From Streptomyces glomeratus (GTDB lineage: Bacteria > Actinomycetota > Actinomycetes > Streptomycetales > Streptomycetaceae), in assembly GCF_021462825.1 (NCBI RefSeq), contig NZ_JAKEEB010000010.1:124001-188000 (forward strand): DNA of 64,000 nt, in the 5' to 3' direction. The translations under genes were made by a program, and so were the position numbers. Positions 42,763 through 54,679 of this stretch are shown one piece after another. Each line of letters starts with the position of its first letter. Positions within the stretch are counted from its first letter, which is position 1. Under the pieces are notes generated by a model, which was given only the letters and a program-made list of their open reading frames with translations, did not search any database and was not told where the DNA came from.

Positions 42763-45345
42763 CTACGACCGCGCGGCGGCCGCGTCCGCGGCCTGCGCCC
42801 TGAGCGCCCGTTCGACGCCCGAACGCGACTCCAGGATCAGACGGCGCAGCGCCGGGGGCGGCTCGGCGGCGGCCAGCCACGCCTCGGTCTTCGCCGGCGT
42901 CTCCTCGGACACCTGGATCGACGGGTACAGCCCGACCACGACCTGCTGGGCCATCTCGTGCGAGCGGGCGTCCCAGATGTCCCTGACCACCTCGAAGTAC
43001 TTGTCCGTGTACGGGGCGAGCAGTTCACGCTGGTCGGTCTGGACGAAGCCCCCGATCACCGCCTCCTGCACGGCGTTCGGCAGCTTGTCGGACTCGACGA
43101 CCGAAGCCCACGCCTCCGCCTTGGCCTCGGGGGTCGGACGTGCGGCCCGGGCGGTGGCCGCGTGCCGCTCACCCGCCGCCGTCCTGTCCCGCTCCAGCTC
43201 GCCCGCGATCTCCGCCTCGTCGAAGCGGCCCACCGCCGCGAGCCGCTCCACGAACGCCCAGCGCAGCTCGGTGTCGACGACCAGGCCCTCGATCGACTGC
43301 GAACCGTCGAGCAGCGCCTCCAGCAGGTCCAGCTGCTCCGGCGTACGGGCGGTCGCGGCGAAGGCACGCGCCCAGGCCAGCTGGTGGTCGCTGCCCGGTT
43401 CGGCGGCCCGCAGATGGGCCAGGGTCGCGTCCGTCCAGCGGGTCAGCAGCGCCTCGCGCGCCGACGGGTCGGCGTACAGGTCGATCGCGAGCTTCACCTG
43501 GCGGTGCAGCGACTGCACCACACCGATGTCCGACTCCTTGGCGATGCCGGACAGCACCAGGGAGAGGTAGTCGCGGGCCGCCAGCTCCGCGTCCCGGGTC
43601 ATGTCCCAGGCCGAGGCCCAGCACAGGGCGCGCGGCAGCGACGAGTCGAAGTCGCCGAGGTGCTCGGTGACGAAGGCGAGCGACTGCTCGTCCAGACGGA
43701 CCTTGGCGTACGACAGGTCGTCGTCGTTGAGCAGGATGACGTCCGGGCGGCGCCGGCCCGCCAGTTGCGGTACGGCGGTCAGCTCGCCGTCCACGTCCAG
43801 CTCGATCCGGCCGTCCTCGGCGCGCCGCAGCTTGCCGCTCTCCGCGTCGAGGTCGTACAGGCCGATGGCGATGCGGTGCGGACGCAGGGTCGGCTCGCCC
43901 TTGGCTCCGGCCGGGAGCGCCGGGGCCTCCTGGCGGATGGAGAAGGAGGTGATGACCCCGTCCGCGTCCGTCTCGACCTCGGGGCGGAGGACGTTGATGC
44001 CCGCCGTCTCCAGCCACTTCCTCGACCAGGTCTTCAGGTCCCGCCCGGAGGTCTCCTCCAGGGCGCCCAGCAGATCGGACAGGCGCGTGTTGCCGTACGC
44101 GTGCCGCTTGAAGTACGCCTGTACGCCCTTGAAGAACGCGTCCATGCCGACGTAGGCGACGAGCTGCTTGAGGACCGAGGCGCCCTTGGCGTACGTGATG
44201 CCGTCGAAGTTGACGAGGACGTCGTCCAGGTCGTTGATCTCGGCCATGATCGGGTGGGTGGAGGGCAGCTGGTCCTGCCGGTAAGCCCAGGTCTTCATGG
44301 AGTTCGCGAAGGTCGTCCAGGAGTGCGGCCAGCGGCTCTGAGGGTGGTAGGCCATACAGGCGGCCTCGGCGTAGGTGGCGAACGACTCGTTCAGCCACAG
44401 GTCGTTCCACCACTCCATGGTCACCAGGTCGCCGAACCACATGTGGGCCAGCTCGTGCAGGATCGTGGCGGCCCGGCCCTCGTACGCCGCGTCCGTCACC
44501 TTCGAGCGGAAGACGTACTGGTCGCGGAAGGTGACCGCGCCCGCGTTCTCCATCGCGCCCGCGTTGAACTCGGGGACGAACAGCTGGTCGTACTTCTGGA
44601 ACGGGTACGCGTAGTCGAACTTCTCCTGGAACCAGTCGAAGCCCTGGCGGGTCACCTCGAAGATCGCTTCGGAGTCCAGGAACTCGGCGAGCGACGGCCG
44701 GCAGTAGATGCCGAGCGGGACGGTCCGCCCGTCCTTCTCGTAGACGCTGTGCACGGAGTGGTACGGGCCCACGATCAGCGCGGTGATGTACGTCGAGATC
44801 CGCGGCGTCGGCTCGAAGACCCAGACGTCGTCCTTGGGCTCCGGGGTGGGCGAGTTGGAGATGACGGTCCAGCCGGTGGGCGCCTTCACGGTGAACTGGA
44901 AGGTGGCCTTGAGGTCGGGCTGCTCGAACGAGGCGAACACCCGCCGGGCGTCGGGCACCTCGAACTGGGTGTAGAGATAAGCCTGCTCGTCGACGGGGTC
45001 GACGAAGCGGTGCAGGCCCTCGCCGGTGTTGGTGTAGGCGCAGTCGGCGACCACGCGCAGTACGTTGCGGCCCTGAAGGAGGCCGGGCAGGGCGATCCGC
45101 GAGTCCTTGAAGACCTCGGCCGGGTCCAGGGCGTCACCGTTGAGTGACACCTCGTGGACGGCCGGGGCCACCAGGTCGATGAAGGACTCCGCGTTCTCGG
45201 CGGAGTCGAAGCGCACCGTGGTCACGGACCGGTAGGTGCCGCCCTCCTGCGCGCCGGAGAGGTCGAGATCGATCTCGTACGAGTCAACGGTGAGCAGCTT
45301 CGCCCGCTGCTGCGCCTCTTCGCGAGTCAGGTTTGTGCCAGGCAC
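42763..45345 (-). CDS. pepN: Aminopeptidase N (M1 family)
   Basis: An 860-residue zinc aminopeptidase. Substrate-binding GAMEN (about 265), zinc motif HELAHMWFGDLVTMEWWNDLWLNE (about 295-318) with the third ligand Glu, and the long ERAP1-like C-terminal helical domain are present. It removes N-terminal residues from peptides in the cytosol. GTG 45345 has AGGAG 9 nt upstream and gives MPGTNLTREEAQQR. A second copy lies about 10.6 kb away on the same strand. Confidence 0.96.
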   Translation of the reverse strand: MPGTNLTREEAQQRAKLLTVDSYEIDLDLSGAQEGGTYRSVTTVRFDSAENAESFIDLVAPAVHEVSLNGDALDPAEVFKDSRIALPGLLQGRNVLRVVADCAYTNTGEGLHRFVDPVDEQAYLYTQFEVPDARRVFASFEQPDLKATFQFTVKAPTGWTVISNSPTPEPKDDVWVFEPTPRISTYITALIVGPYHSVHSVYEKDGRTVPLGIYCRPSLAEFLDSEAIFEVTRQGFDWFQEKFDYAYPFQKYDQLFVPEFNAGAMENAGAVTFRDQYVFRSKVTDAAYEGRAATILHELAHMWFGDLVTMEWWNDLWLNESFATYAEAACMAYHPQSRWPHSWTTFANSMKTWAYRQDQLPSTHPIMAEINDLDDVLVNFDGITYAKGASVLKQLVAYVGMDAFFKGVQAYFKRHAYGNTRLSDLLGALEETSGRDLKTWSRKWLETAGINVLRPEVETDADGVITSFSIRQEAPALPAGAKGEPTLRPHRIAIGLYDLDAESGKLRRAEDGRIELDVDGELTAVPQLAGRRRPDVILLNDDDLSYAKVRLDEQSLAFVTEHLGDFDSSLPRALCWASAWDMTRDAELAARDYLSLVLSGIAKESDIGVVQSLHRQVKLAIDLYADPSAREALLTRWTDATLAHLRAAEPGSDHQLAWARAFAATARTPEQLDLLEALLDGSQSIEGLVVDTELRWAFVERLAAVGRFDEAEIAGELERDRTAAGERHAATARAARPTPEAKAEAWASVVESDKLPNAVQEAVIGGFVQTDQRELLAPYTDKYFEVVRDIWDARSHEMAQQVVVGLYPSIQVSEETPAKTEAWLAAAEPPPALRRLILESRSGVERALRAQAADAAAARS

Positions 45346-45426
45346 GCGGTCATCTCCTCGTTATGTGTGGGTTGCGTCATCCTTCCACGTCACCATGGCG
45401 TTGGGCGATGACACCGAAGACCACGC

Positions 45427-45456
45427 GGGGCGCGCACCGCAGACGGTGCGCGCCCC
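45427..45456 (-). terminator. Terminator of asd
   Basis: A 12-bp perfect stem GGGGCGCGCACC/GGTGCGCGCCCC with a 6-nt loop, 18 nt after the asd stop. Confidence 0.85.
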
Positions 45457-45474
45457 TGTCGGCGTATGGGTTGC

Positions 45475-48215
<2,741 letters not shown>

Positions 48216-48229
48216 CCCACCGACGAAGG

Positions 48230-48262
48230 GCGGGCGCCCGTCACAAGACGACGGACGCCCGC
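48230..48262. terminator. Bidirectional terminator
   Basis: GCGGGCGCCCGTC and GACGGACGCCCGC pair over 13 bp with one mismatch, between the convergent membrane-protein and subtilase genes. Confidence 0.8.
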
Positions 48263-48282
48263 TCTCACCGCCGTACGGAGAA

Positions 48283-51200
48283 CTACGGCGTGACCTTCTC
48301 GATCTTCACGCTGCCCACGCCCGCGACCGTGCCGCGCGCGTTGACCAGCTGGACCTGGCCGAAGAACTCCCGGCCCTCGGGTGCCGCCGCGGCCGCCGTG
48401 ACCGCGCCGGAGACCGTCGCGGAGTCACCCGTGCCGAGCTTCACCGGCGCCGAGCCGTCGACCGAGACCTGGCCGAGGGCGGGGGAGAAGAACACGTCCC
48501 GGTAGTCGTAGGCCGTCGAGCCGGAGGGGACCGAGTAGCCCGCGACCTTGACGGTGTAGGTGCCGGCGGCGGGCGAGGCGATGTGCACCGACTCCTCGGA
48601 GTCGCCGTCCGCGGACTGCGCGACCTGCTTGCCGCTCGCGTCGAACACCGTCAGGTCAAGGTCGGCGGCCGTGTCGGACACATTGCCGATGGCCACGTCC
48701 AGCGAGGTGGCGCCCGCGGGCACCTCGACCGTGCTGGTCTGGGTCTCACCGCCCTTGATGGTCGGACGGGCCGTCTTCGACGAGCCGAGCGGGCCGCCGA
48801 CGAGCTTGCCGTCCAGCGCCGCGTAGGCGTTCGTCACCTTCCAGGAGGCGGTGGCCGGGGTGCCGACCTTCGCCTCGGGGACGGTCACGGTCGCCGGGTC
48901 GAAGGCCGCGCCGAGAACGGTGACGTCCAGCTTGTAGGGGTTGTCGAGCAGCGGCGAGGTGCGGCGCGCCTCGACCTCGATCTCCCAGACCCCGGCCTGC
49001 GGGTCCGCGTACGAACGCACGTCGGGCTTGCAGCCGTTGCCGTCCAGGTAGTTGTTGTAGCAGTACGGCGTCGAGGTGTTGTCGACCGGAGTGCCGTACG
49101 GGTGGATCGCGATGAACCGGGTCTGGCTCTTGTCCTCCAGCCCGCCGATCGCCACCTCCAGCGACTTCGCACCCTCGGGCACGGTCACGAAGTACGACCG
49201 GGTGCTGTTGCGCTGCACCGAAGCCGACGCGGAGTAGGCGTACTCGACCGGCGTGGAGACGACGACCGTGGTCAGGATCTGCTTGTCGAGGCCCTCGGTC
49301 GCCGGGTCGTCGACCTCGAGGATCGCGCTCTTGAGGCCCGCGGACTTCGGGGCCGCCTGGACCTTCACGGTCACCGGCTGGTTCAGGGGCAGCCTCACCT
49401 CGTCCGAGCCGAGGATCCGGAAGGTGCCGCCGTAGTTGTTCTCGAAGTGCAGCTCGTGGCGGATCGCCCGGTCCGGGCCGGACGTACGGGTGATGGTGAT
49501 GTCGTACGTCTTCTTCTCACCGGCCTTCAGCCCGCCCTCGCGGTCGTAAAGGCCGGTACCGAAGCCGGGGGTCTTCAGCGCGTAGTCGATCGCGGTGTCG
49601 ACCGGGGCCTTCACCGTGTAGTCGTGGGCGCTCGCGTCGTCGCGGATCGCGTCCCAGGCGTCGATGATGTTGATCAGGCCCGCGCCCTCCTCGTACGCCT
49701 GAGCACCCTTGATGTGGTCGGCGGTCGAGGTCAGGGCCGTGCGCAGCTTCGCGGGCGACAGATCGATGCCCTTCTGCTTGGCGGCCGACAGCAGCAGCGC
49801 CGAGGCGCCCGCGGCCTGCGGGGACGCCATCGAGGTGCCCTGGAGCATCGAGTAGCCGGCCGGCAGCGAGTAGCCCGCCTCGGCGACCGGGGAGCCGGGC
49901 AGCCAGGTCTGAGTGGTGTTGATCGCGGCGCCGGGGGCGACGAGGGTCGGCGTGAAGCCTCCGTCCTCGCGCGGACCGCGCGAGGAGAACGGCATCAGCT
50001 GGTACTTCTTCGTCACCTGCGAGCCGTAGTTGGCGGCCCAGGTCTCCTTGGAGATGCCCGCGCCGACCGAGATGACCTTGTCGGCGAGGCCCGGGTCGCC
50101 GATGGTGTTGGCGCCGGGACCGGAGTTGCCCGCGGAGATCACCAGCTGCACGCCGTAGGTGTCGATCAGGCGCGTGTACAGCTCGGCGCGCGCGTTGTTG
50201 CCGTCGTTGAGCGCCGGCAGGCCGCCGATGGACATGTTGACGATGTCGACGCCGCGGTTGACGACGAGGTCGATCATGCCCTCGGTGAGCGCGACGTTGG
50301 TGCAGCCGCCGGTCCAGGTGCAGGCCCGGGAGGAGACGATCTTCGCGCCGGGGGCGGCGCCGTTCATCTTGCCGCCGAACAGGCCGTTGGCGGAGGTGAT
50401 GCCGGCGACGTGGGTGCCGTGCTCGGACTCGATGACGCCGATGTTGACGAAGTCGGCCTTCTTGCCGACCCAGGACCCGCCGAAGGGGTCCATCGGCACG
50501 TCCTTGCGGATCTGCACGACGAACGGCACGCGCTCGACGACGTCGGTCTTCGGGTCGTCGGTGCCGAAGTAGCCGATCTGGTAGCCGTCCTTGTACGGCT
50601 TCATCGGCGTGTCGTCGCCGAAGTCGTGATTGTTGTTCAGGTCGAGGGTGACCGTGCCGGCCGCCGGGTCGTACAGGACGCCCCAGCTGTCGGTGGTGTC
50701 GCCGTCGCGGTTGAGGTCGCCCTTCTCGTCGCCGCCGGTGGTCGCGGACTCCTTGAAGGTGCTGATCTGGTACGAGCCCGTCGGCGCCGTCCAGGTCTGG
50801 CCGCCGTAGGAGAAGGTGGGCCCGGAGACCGCGGTCACCATCGGACGCCAGGTCGCGTCGCTGTCGACGATCGGGTCGGTCGCGGTCACCCAGTCGACGA
50901 TCTTGCGCTCGCCGGTGGTGGTCTTCTGCAGCGCCGGGTGGCCGAGGTCCACGCCCGAGTCGAGGATGCCGATGGTGATGCCCCGGCCGTCCGCCTTCGG
51001 GTGCTCCTTGACGAAGTCGACGGCGCCCGTCTCGAAGGACGGGTTGTACGGGTTCTCGGCGGGGGTGCTCTTGCCCGGGGCGGAGTAGGTGGCCGTGCCC
51101 CTTACCGCCGTGCCCTTGGCGGTGTCCGCGCTCGGCGTCGGGTCGTCGAGTTTGATCTCCTGCCGCAGATCGATGGCGTGCACCGAGGACAGCTTCTCGG

Positions 51201-51588
51201 CGGCGGCGATGGCCGAGTCGGCCTTGGCTGTCGGGACGGTGGCGCGGACGTAGCCGAGTTTGTCGTCGCTACGGCCGACCGAGCCGCCCTTGACCGAGTC
51301 CAGCTCCTTGGCGACCTGCTCGGTCTGCCCGGGTGCGGTCGCGATCATCATGGTGACGTTCTTGGCGCCGTCCGCCTTGGCCTCGGCGAGGAGGTCCGCG
51401 TCGTCCGAACCGAGTTTGGCGGTCGCGGACTTGACGGCCGGGTCGGCGGAGCCCGGCTGGTGGTCCGCGGAGAAGGCCAGAGGTATCGGCCCGGCCGCGG
51501 AGAGCGCGGCCGCGAGACCTGTGGCAACGGCTATGCGGGCCACGCGTCTCGCGCCCGATATCGGGGCGCGCTGAGGGTCGGTGGTCAT
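48283..51588 (-). CDS. Large secreted subtilisin-like serine protease (S8)
   Basis: A 1101-residue exported protease. Signal peptide to about residue 43 (ARIAVATGLAAALSAAGPIPLAFSA), propeptide-like region (NVTMMIATAPGQTEQVAKELD), then the catalytic triad: Asp in GILDSGVDLG (about 210), His in SEHGTHVAGI (about 390), Ser in GTSMASPQAAG (about 588). A large insert separates Asp and His, and a beta-rich C-terminal half of about 450 residues has PPC-like repeats. Likely involved in extracellular protein turnover. ATG 51588 has AAGGG at 7 nt; ATG 51594 is too near the SD. Confidence 0.93.
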   Translation of the reverse strand: MTTDPQRAPISGARRVARIAVATGLAAALSAAGPIPLAFSADHQPGSADPAVKSATAKLGSDDADLLAEAKADGAKNVTMMIATAPGQTEQVAKELDSVKGGSVGRSDDKLGYVRATVPTAKADSAIAAAEKLSSVHAIDLRQEIKLDDPTPSADTAKGTAVRGTATYSAPGKSTPAENPYNPSFETGAVDFVKEHPKADGRGITIGILDSGVDLGHPALQKTTTGERKIVDWVTATDPIVDSDATWRPMVTAVSGPTFSYGGQTWTAPTGSYQISTFKESATTGGDEKGDLNRDGDTTDSWGVLYDPAAGTVTLDLNNNHDFGDDTPMKPYKDGYQIGYFGTDDPKTDVVERVPFVVQIRKDVPMDPFGGSWVGKKADFVNIGVIESEHGTHVAGITSANGLFGGKMNGAAPGAKIVSSRACTWTGGCTNVALTEGMIDLVVNRGVDIVNMSIGGLPALNDGNNARAELYTRLIDTYGVQLVISAGNSGPGANTIGDPGLADKVISVGAGISKETWAANYGSQVTKKYQLMPFSSRGPREDGGFTPTLVAPGAAINTTQTWLPGSPVAEAGYSLPAGYSMLQGTSMASPQAAGASALLLSAAKQKGIDLSPAKLRTALTSTADHIKGAQAYEEGAGLINIIDAWDAIRDDASAHDYTVKAPVDTAIDYALKTPGFGTGLYDREGGLKAGEKKTYDITITRTSGPDRAIRHELHFENNYGGTFRILGSDEVRLPLNQPVTVKVQAAPKSAGLKSAILEVDDPATEGLDKQILTTVVVSTPVEYAYSASASVQRNSTRSYFVTVPEGAKSLEVAIGGLEDKSQTRFIAIHPYGTPVDNTSTPYCYNNYLDGNGCKPDVRSYADPQAGVWEIEVEARRTSPLLDNPYKLDVTVLGAAFDPATVTVPEAKVGTPATASWKVTNAYAALDGKLVGGPLGSSKTARPTIKGGETQTSTVEVPAGATSLDVAIGNVSDTAADLDLTVFDASGKQVAQSADGDSEESVHIASPAAGTYTVKVAGYSVPSGSTAYDYRDVFFSPALGQVSVDGSAPVKLGTGDSATVSGAVTAAAAAPEGREFFGQVQLVNARGTVAGVGSVKIEKVTP

Positions 51589-51937
51589 CGGCATCCCTTG
51601 TAGGTAAAGGAACGTGGGTGGTGCGGCCGGTTCCGACGATGCGTCGGTTCTGGTCGCGGTCGTCCGGATTTCGGGTCCCGGCGACCGCTCAGCTTTACCG
51701 AAGGGACAGATGTTTGGGGAGAGTTGACCGAGTCGGGGTGGAGCCGTGGCACAATTCCGCCATGCGTCATCGGGGACTTAGTGGCACAGGCCGGGACAAT
51801 CCTGTGAACCGGCTGTGCCCCTACGCGCGTAGCCCGTGGATCCCGGCTGCCGCGTGTGCGCGGGCAGTGACCGGGCGCCTTCGCGCCGTTGCCGCTCGGC
51901 GGCCCGTCCGCCCCACGGCCCGCGGTAACGTCCGCGT
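51589..51937. promoter_or_regulatory. Divergent promoter region, subtilase / Nudix
   Basis: No trusted coding frame. A TTGACC box near 51724 with TGGCAC 17 nt downstream could serve the plus strand. GGCACAGGCCGG (51783) and CCGGCTGTGCC (51809) form an 11-bp inverted repeat with a one-base bulge. No minus-strand promoter was clear. Confidence 0.35.
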
Positions 51938-52417
51938 GTGCACAAGAAGTTGAGGGTGGCGGCCTACGCCGTCTGCGTTCGCGACGGCAAGCTCCTGCTC
52001 GCCCGGGGGCGGGGCCGCGACGGCACTGCGGAATGGACCCTGCCGGGCGGTGGGACGGAACACGGCGAGGACCCCTACGACACCGTCCTGCGGGAGGTGG
52101 AGGAGGAGACCGGCTATCGCATCGAGCCCACCGGCCTGCTCGGCGTGGACTCCGTCCACCGCCGCCTCCCCGACCGCTTCGGCCGCACCGTCGACCATCA
52201 CGGCCTGCGGCTGGTCTACGAGGGACGGGTCACCGGCGGCGCACTCCGCAACGAGGTCGGCGGTTCCACCGACCTCGCGGCCTGGCAGCATCTGGCCGCG
52301 GTGCCGGAGCTGAAGAGGGTTGGCCTCGTCGACATCGGGCTCGCACTGTGGCGCGAGCGCCCCGCGACCGGCCGCTCGTCGATCATCGGCCGACACCCTC
52401 GGCACCCGGGGAAATGA
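51938..52417 (+). CDS. Nudix hydrolase
   Basis: A 159-residue single-domain Nudix enzyme. The Nudix box GGGTEHGEDPYDTVLREVEEETGY (about 38-61) is complete, with the REVEEE metal-binding Glu residues. The class cleaves nucleoside diphosphates linked to another group; the substrate cannot be told from sequence. GTG 51938 lacks an SD and TAACGT lies just upstream, so the message may be leaderless. Confidence 0.9.
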   Translation: MHKKLRVAAYAVCVRDGKLLLARGRGRDGTAEWTLPGGGTEHGEDPYDTVLREVEEETGYRIEPTGLLGVDSVHRRLPDRFGRTVDHHGLRLVYEGRVTGGALRNEVGGSTDLAAWQHLAAVPELKRVGLVDIGLALWRERPATGRSSIIGRHPRHPGK

Positions 52418-52560
52418 ACGCGGAGTGACCGTTCCCCCGGGCCGTTCGAGGAGTGGTCGTGGACGCGCGGTCGTGGACGCGCGGGGTGGCCCGAGATCCA
52501 CGTACGGTGATCGGTGCTGCGCGTTGCCGCCGCAATCACGCACAGGCGATCCCAGGGACC

Positions 52561-52586
52561 GGCCGGCCGTGAGGACACGGCCGGCC
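52561..52586. terminator. Terminator between Nudix and GNAT genes
   Basis: An 11-bp perfect stem GGCCGGCCGTG/CACGGCCGGCC with an AGGA loop, 12 nt beyond the GNAT stop and facing the convergent Nudix gene. Confidence 0.8.
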
Positions 52587-52597
52587 CGCGCCGTGGC

Positions 52598-53167
52598 TCA
52601 CCCCTTCCGGGCCGGCACCAGCTCCGCCCGCTCCACGGCCGGCTCCCGCGGGCCCGTGGAGCGGTTGGCGGTGGCCGGGCCGCGCGGGGCCCGGCCCGTG
52701 AAGCGGAAGCGGAGCGAGGCGAGGAAGCGGCGGCCCCGGGACCAGCCCACCGGGACCGTCGTGGTCACGAGGGTGGTGCCGGACGCGGCAGCGCGGTCCA
52801 GCAGGACGGTGGCCACGGCGCGGCCCGTCCCCGTGCCCCAGAGCGACGGATGCAGCAGAAACAGGCCCACCGACCAGGCGCCGGGGGCCGGATGGTGCCG
52901 CACCGCGTCGATGATCCCCACCACCGGACCGCCGTCCTCCGTCACCACCAGGATCAGTTTGTCCTGCCAGTCCGCGCCGGGCGGCAGGCTGTAGTACAGG
53001 CTCTGGAGGTCGCCGGGGCCCGAGGGCAGGCCGGTGGCCGCCTCGAGGTACGCACCGCCGGCCTCGAAGAGCGCCAGCACGCCCGGCTCGTCGTCGGGCA
53101 CGGCCTCCCGCAGGGTGTAGCGCCGTCCGTCGTCCGTCGTGATCGTCATGCTGATCGGCTCGGTCAT
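52598..53167 (-). CDS. GNAT-family N-acetyltransferase
   Basis: A 189-residue acetyltransferase. The fold begins YTLREAVPDDEPGVLALFEAGGAYL; the acetyl-CoA pyrophosphate loop is LHPSLWGTGTGRAVATVLL, preceded by the strand VGIIDAVRHHP...WSVGLFLLHP. The substrate is unknown. ATG 53167 and ATG 53149 are both possible; neither has a strong SD. The last 30 residues are basic and Pro-rich and probably disordered. Confidence 0.85.
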   Translation of the reverse strand: MTEPISMTITTDDGRRYTLREAVPDDEPGVLALFEAGGAYLEAATGLPSGPGDLQSLYYSLPPGADWQDKLILVVTEDGGPVVGIIDAVRHHPAPGAWSVGLFLLHPSLWGTGTGRAVATVLLDRAAASGTTLVTTTVPVGWSRGRRFLASLRFRFTGRAPRGPATANRSTGPREPAVERAELVPARKG

Positions 53168-53377
53168 CCGGTCATCGTCGACCCGGGACCGCACGGCGGA
53201 CCACCGGATTCCGGCACCCGGGCAACCCGGGATCGCGGAATTCCGGAGTAAACCCATCCGACCCGGACATGAGACACGCTGTTCATCCAGATGAAACATC
53301 CGTGCCGCCTCATATCGGACAACCCGCAGTTCACGGGGATGGTTCGATATGTGTGCAAGGCGGGTGGTCGCGTGCTC

Positions 53378-54604
53378 ATGAGGCACGAACTGCGCGTGCT
53401 GTCGGTATACGACGGTTTCTTCTCCGGGGGCGCCCGGATCCTCCACAGCGATGTCGTCCTGGGGCTCCAGGAGGGCGGTCAGCTCCACCGTGTGCTGAGC
53501 GTTCACGCAGAGGTGCTCCGCGAGGCCAGCCGGCAGGCGATGGAGGAGGACGCCTGCTACCGGTCCCTGACCGCGGCCGGGGTGGAGGTCACCTCCCTGG
53601 GCCGCACCTCCGGGCTGCCCGGGGGCCCCGGCGCCGACCCGGCGCTGTTCACCGGCCCGGAGCTGGCGGCGACGGCCAGGGCGATGGCGGGCGCCGACGT
53701 CATCCTGTCGCTCAAGGAGCAGCCGCTCGGCCTGCTCAACCAGGCCGGCCTGCCCCGCCGGCCGGTGATCGTCTCCCTGCACCGCTCGGACCCCCAGAAC
53801 CAGGGCGGGGCGCTGGACGAGCTGAAGGCCGCCATCGACGAGGGCACCGTCGTGGCCTGCGTCTGCTGCGCCGAGTCGACCCGGGCGGCCTACGAGGCCG
53901 CCGGGATTCCGCCCGAGCTGCTGCACGTCATACCGAACGGTGTCGACCTGCTGCGCTTCCGGCCCGACCCCGCACGGCGGCTGCGGCTGCGCACCTCGCT
54001 CGGCATCACCGGCGACGCCCCGGTCGTCGTCTTCGCGGCCCGCTACGACGCCATGAAGAACGTCCCGCTCTTCCTGCGCGCCGCCCGGGCCTGGCTGCGG
54101 CAGCAGCCCGACGGGCACGTGCTGATGTGCGGCGCGGGCATGACGGTCGGCCAGCCGGGGCTGCACGCCGACATCGACGCCGCGTTCGGGCACGACCTGG
54201 CGCTCACGGACCGGCTGCACCTGCTGGGTGTCCGGCGCGACATGGAGACCGTATACGCGGCCTCCGACGTGGTCGCGCTGACCTCGGCCTGGGGTGAGGC
54301 GGCTCCGCTGTGCCTGATCGAGGGCATGATGTGCGGAGCCGTCCCGGTCGCCACCGATGTCGGGGACAGCGCGGCGATCGTCGCCGGGCACGGTTTCGTC
54401 ACCCCACCGGACCCCGACGCGATCGCCACCGCCTGGGGCGACGCCGTCGCCGCCCGCGCCGACCTGGCACCGGTCCTGGAGCGCAGCCGCGAGCGGTTCA
54501 GCCGCACCCGCATGATCGCCGCCTACGCCGCACTGATCGACCGTGTGCACACGGAGTCGTTCCGGCCGCCCCTCCCGGAGCCTCCGCTGTCCGAGCCGCT
54601 CTGA
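53378..54604 (+). CDS. GT4-family glycosyltransferase
   Basis: About 408 residues with a GT-B fold. The N-terminus reads LRVLSVYDGFFSGGARILHSDVV (acceptor side); LHVIPNGVDLLRF and VVVFAARYDAMKNVPLFLRAA mark the nucleotide-sugar domain, and SAWGEAAPLCLIEGMMCGAVPVATDVG is the EX7E donor-binding motif. Donor and acceptor are unknown. ATG 53378 is chosen because it begins the conserved sequence; GTG 53372 and an ATG at 53291 are alternatives. No wall- or lipid-pathway genes adjoin it. Confidence 0.88.
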   Translation: MRHELRVLSVYDGFFSGGARILHSDVVLGLQEGGQLHRVLSVHAEVLREASRQAMEEDACYRSLTAAGVEVTSLGRTSGLPGGPGADPALFTGPELAATARAMAGADVILSLKEQPLGLLNQAGLPRRPVIVSLHRSDPQNQGGALDELKAAIDEGTVVACVCCAESTRAAYEAAGIPPELLHVIPNGVDLLRFRPDPARRLRLRTSLGITGDAPVVVFAARYDAMKNVPLFLRAARAWLRQQPDGHVLMCGAGMTVGQPGLHADIDAAFGHDLALTDRLHLLGVRRDMETVYAASDVVALTSAWGEAAPLCLIEGMMCGAVPVATDVGDSAAIVAGHGFVTPPDPDAIATAWGDAVAARADLAPVLERSRERFSRTRMIAAYAALIDRVHTESFRPPLPEPPLSEPL

Positions 54605-54618
54605 CGGACACGGCGCAC

Positions 54619-54650
54619 GAGGAGGGGCCGCCGTCGGGCGGCCCCTCCTC
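54619..54650. terminator. Bidirectional terminator
   Basis: A 14-bp perfect stem GAGGAGGGGCCGCC/GGCGGCCCCTCCTC with a GTCG loop, between convergent genes. Confidence 0.9.
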
Positions 54651-54679
54651 TCCCCTCCTGACTTCCGGCGCCCCGCGGC

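Noticed and set aside
48583..51603. 1006-codon plus-strand frame opposite the subtilase
   Set aside because: Antisense shadow of a gene with complete catalytic triad; product is Arg/Gly/Val-rich without domains.
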